Assembly (NCBI GenBank): GCA_030691835.1
Contig: JAUYDO010000100.1
Coordinates: 1 to 9,663 of the forward strand
DNA length: 9,663 bases
DNA from: Dehalococcoidia bacterium
GTDB taxonomy: Bacteria; Chloroflexota; Dehalococcoidia; Dehalococcoidales; UBA3254
Reading direction: 5' to 3'
Shown: positions 7,674 to 9,663 of the stretch, one piece after another
Numbering within the stretch: position 1 is the first letter of the stretch
How the letters are laid out: every line of letters starts with the position of its first letter
Notes under the pieces: generated by a model
Databases searched by the model: none
Seen by the model: only the letters and a program-made list of their open reading frames with translations
What the model was told of the DNA's origin: nothing
Position numbers and translations under genes: made by a program

Positions 7674-8678
7674 TTATAATTTTAGAAGCTTTCTGGCATT
7701 ATCCTCGTATATCTTTTTCTTATCGGAAGCCGGGATATCCATCTCTTCTATTGACCGTATCGTCTCTCTGAGGTGACGGTGCCCTCTTTCGGCATCAAAG
7801 GGGAAGTCTGTGCCAAACAGAACATGCTCAGCTCCAAAGAAGTCGTAGCCACACGTGCAAGCCGGCGTGCTCCCGTAGACCGCTGTATCATTATAAAACA
7901 TACGGTAGTATTCAATTGGAGGTTTCGGTAGATTTTCTATGAATTGCTTTTCTCCGGCTAGAGCGTCCCTCGCTGCCAGTTGAAACCAGCTCACGATGCG
8001 CTGTTCAAAGAAGGGCACCATGCCGCCCAGGTGGTGTGTGATAATCTTCATATTGGGGTACTTGTCCAAGACACCGGCGAATATCAGCCGGGTCATGGCT
8101 ACTGTCGTCTCATAGGGCCAGCCGAACAGACCGTTTATCCCGTACTTAGATGCCTTTTCAGTTAGGTAATCAGGAAATATATTATCGCGGTGAGGATGAA
8201 GCCAGATAGGCAAATCATACTCGGCCATCTTTGCGTAAAGAGGCATGAACTCCGGCAAGTCCAGAGGTTTGCCATTCACGTTGGTTGTTATCTGTATGCC
8301 TTTGAAGCCAAGCTCTTTTATGGTGCGGTCAGTCTCCTTCAAAGCCTCGTCTATATCAATTAAGGGGACGGTCGCTACGCCGGCGATGAACTTGTCAGGA
8401 TTTTTGGCAATAACCTCAGCCATCTCATTATTGCCTATTCTAGACAATTCAGCCGCATCCCTTGGCGGAAACAGGTCTACAGGCGCCTCAGCGATGGTCA
8501 GCACATTAGTTAAATCACCGTATTTTTCCATCACGCGGAGCCGGTAGTCCATGTCCCACAACGCAGGCTGGTTAATATTCTGCTGTAACTGCCGATGAGA
8601 TTCGAGCGATGGATTCAGCTTAATAAACGCTTCCTTCAACTTAGACGGGAATATGTGGCAGAAAATATCTACCTTCAT
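7674..8678 (-). CDS. Amidohydrolase family 2 metal-dependent hydrolase or decarboxylase (ACMSD-like)
   Basis: This 334-residue TIM-barrel protein belongs to the amidohydrolase-2 group, which includes ACMS decarboxylase, gamma-resorcylate decarboxylase and ring-cleavage hydratases/hydrolases. Expected metal-site residues are His8 in DIFCH at the N-terminus, His161 in WLHPH, a His of ITHHLGG (215 or 216) and Asp291 in GTDFPFD. The first His of the usual HxH pair is Phe6, so the metal site is incomplete or rearranged. I chose ATG 8678, not the GTG codons upstream at 8690 and 8687: AGGTGGTGA (8/9 match to AGGAGGTGA) ends 5 nt before this ATG, and MKVDIFCH is where the barrel normally begins. It lies 55 bp after the partial TRAP permease and 29 bp before UbiD copy 2. 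This placement suggests a step on the imported compound, either a second non-oxidative decarboxylation or a hydrolysis. The exact reaction is unknown. Confidence 0.9.
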   Translation of the reverse strand: MKVDIFCHIFPSKLKEAFIKLNPSLESHRQLQQNINQPALWDMDYRLRVMEKYGDLTNVLTIAEAPVDLFPPRDAAELSRIGNNEMAEVIAKNPDKFIAGVATVPLIDIDEALKETDRTIKELGFKGIQITTNVNGKPLDLPEFMPLYAKMAEYDLPIWLHPHRDNIFPDYLTEKASKYGINGLFGWPYETTVAMTRLIFAGVLDKYPNMKIITHHLGGMVPFFEQRIVSWFQLAARDALAGEKQFIENLPKPPIEYYRMFYNDTAVYGSTPACTCGYDFFGAEHVLFGTDFPFDAERGHRHLRETIRSIEEMDIPASDKKKIYEDNARKLLKL

Positions 8679-8733
8679 TTCACTCACCACCTATCATGTT
8701 AGACTGTGAGGCTTGCCCTGAGCAGTACTCCAC

Positions 8734-9663
8734 TTACATCAATAGATTTGGCAGGAACGTAGCAATCTGCGGGAAGGCTATCAAGATACCCACGGTGGCC
8801 ATCATGTCTACAAAGAATGGGGCTACACCGCGAAATATGGTATACATTGGAATCTCTGGCGCAACTCCTTTCATGACAAATACAGTTATGCCTACCGGCG
8901 GTGTAACATTAGCCGCAGTCCACATAAATGTAACTATTACGCCAGCCCATATCGGGTCAAAGCCCAACGCAACAAAAACCGGGTAGAAAATGGGCACGGT
9001 AAGCAAGAGCATAGCTATAGCAGACATGAGGCAACCCAATATCAGATAGACGAACAGTATAATTATTAGAATAACCAGGGGGGATACAGGCAGGTTGACT
9101 GCCCAGTTAGCCAGCCACATGGGAACAGTGCTTACTGACATGAAGGTGCCAAAGATTGTCCCGCCTGTTAGCATGATGAGTGCCATGGCTGTAATCAGAG
9201 TTGTCTCCAGGAGTGCAGAAACGAAGTTTCGCCTGGTAAACCGTCCGGTGACTACAGAGAACAGCAGAGCGCCAAAGGCTCCGATACCGGCTCCCTCGGT
9301 GGGAGTAAATATGCCAAAGTAGATGCCGCCCATGACCAGGGCAAAGAGAGCGACTATGCCCCAGATACCTTTGATGGCAACCAGCTTGTCCTTGATGGTT
9401 GTCTTGGGGCCGGGAGGACCAAGGAGCGGGTCACGTTTGGTCATGATGTAGATGGTAATCATCATCAAGAGGGAGAAGAGAATACCAGGCAAGATACCGG
9501 CGAGGAAAAGCTTGCCTATGGACTGCTGAGCAAGTACGCCGTACAGGATAAAGCCTATGCTGGGGGGTATCATGGGACCGAGAGTGGCGCCGGCGGCGAC
9601 GACACCGGTGGCCAGTGCGTCGTCATATTTGTGCTTCTTCATCTCGGGCAAAGCCACCGTGCC
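8734..9663 (-). CDS. dctM: TRAP transporter large permease subunit (DctM), 5' end missing
   Basis: The frame is open to the right edge, leaving the C-terminal 309 residues; about 124 N-terminal residues are missing by alignment with the complete dctM here. The valine of GTVALPEM at the edge is an internal GTG codon, not a start. Family motifs are MIPPSIGFILYG, YFGIFTPTEGAGIGA, LGFDPIWAGV and VTPPVGITVFV. It matches the complete DctM at about 155 of 309 positions (50%), so it belongs to a distinct transporter and not to a recent copy. Small permease and binding-protein genes probably lie just beyond the edge, upstream in transcription. It ends 55 bp before the amidohydrolase, which suggests one transcript. 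It is richer in G+C than the other dctM (53-63% in sampled lines). Confidence 0.95.
   Translation of the reverse strand, partial: GTVALPEMKKHKYDDALATGVVAAGATLGPMIPPSIGFILYGVLAQQSIGKLFLAGILPGILFSLLMMITIYIMTKRDPLLGPPGPKTTIKDKLVAIKGIWGIVALFALVMGGIYFGIFTPTEGAGIGAFGALLFSVVTGRFTRRNFVSALLETTLITAMALIMLTGGTIFGTFMSVSTVPMWLANWAVNLPVSPLVILIIILFVYLILGCLMSAIAMLLLTVPIFYPVFVALGFDPIWAGVIVTFMWTAANVTPPVGITVFVMKGVAPEIPMYTIFRGVAPFFVDMMATVGILIAFPQIATFLPNLLM

Noticed and set aside
8679..8690. Longer amidohydrolase start at GTG 8690 or GTG 8687
   Set aside because: These codons lie within the Shine-Dalgarno-like AGGTGGTGA that is correctly spaced for ATG 8678, and the family fold begins at MKVDIFCH.

Overview
The window carries eight genes, all on the minus strand and closely packed, so it reads best from right to left. 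In transcription order they are: a TRAP large permease cut by the right edge (8734-9663), a metal-dependent amidohydrolase (7674-8678), a UbiD-family decarboxylase (6163-7644), a complete TRAP transporter of binding protein, small permease and large permease (4922-6007, 4374-4841, 3076-4377), a second UbiD-family decarboxylase (1548-3050), and an FAD-dependent oxidoreductase of the fumarate reductase/APS reductase type cut by the left edge (1-1528). I find no convincing plus-strand gene, RNA gene, mobile element or CRISPR array. The plus-strand open frames lie antisense to these genes.

The layout looks like two TRAP-plus-UbiD modules in tandem. The right module has TRAP permease, amidohydrolase and UbiD. 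The left module has TRAP P-Q-M, UbiD and flavoprotein. The two UbiD proteins are about 75% identical by hand alignment, and both keep every residue expected for prenylated-FMN binding and catalysis. The two large permeases are only about 50% identical over their shared part. The simplest reading (inference) is a catabolic locus in which periplasmic binding proteins and TRAP permeases import organic carboxylates, probably aromatic or unsaturated. UbiD enzymes, and possibly the amidohydrolase, would then decarboxylate them or run in the carboxylating direction, and the flavoprotein would carry out a redox step. No prenyltransferase for the prFMN cofactor (UbiX), CoA ligase or regulator lies in the window.

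Most gaps are 19-80 bp. The exception is 6014-6162 (149 bp), ahead of the binding-protein gene. It holds a 12-bp perfect palindrome, a weak promoter-like pair and a chain of tiny overlapping reading frames that leads into the gene's ribosome binding site. It is the likeliest internal control point.

The organism is probably an uncultivated anaerobic or sediment bacterium. The lipoprotein signal followed by a Thr/Pro/Ala-rich linker, together with several TRAP, UbiD and amidohydrolase genes, suggests Chloroflexota (Dehalococcoidia-like). Desulfobacterota or Bacillota cannot be excluded from sequence reading alone. Clear AAGGAGG-type ribosome binding sites show a bacterial translation system.
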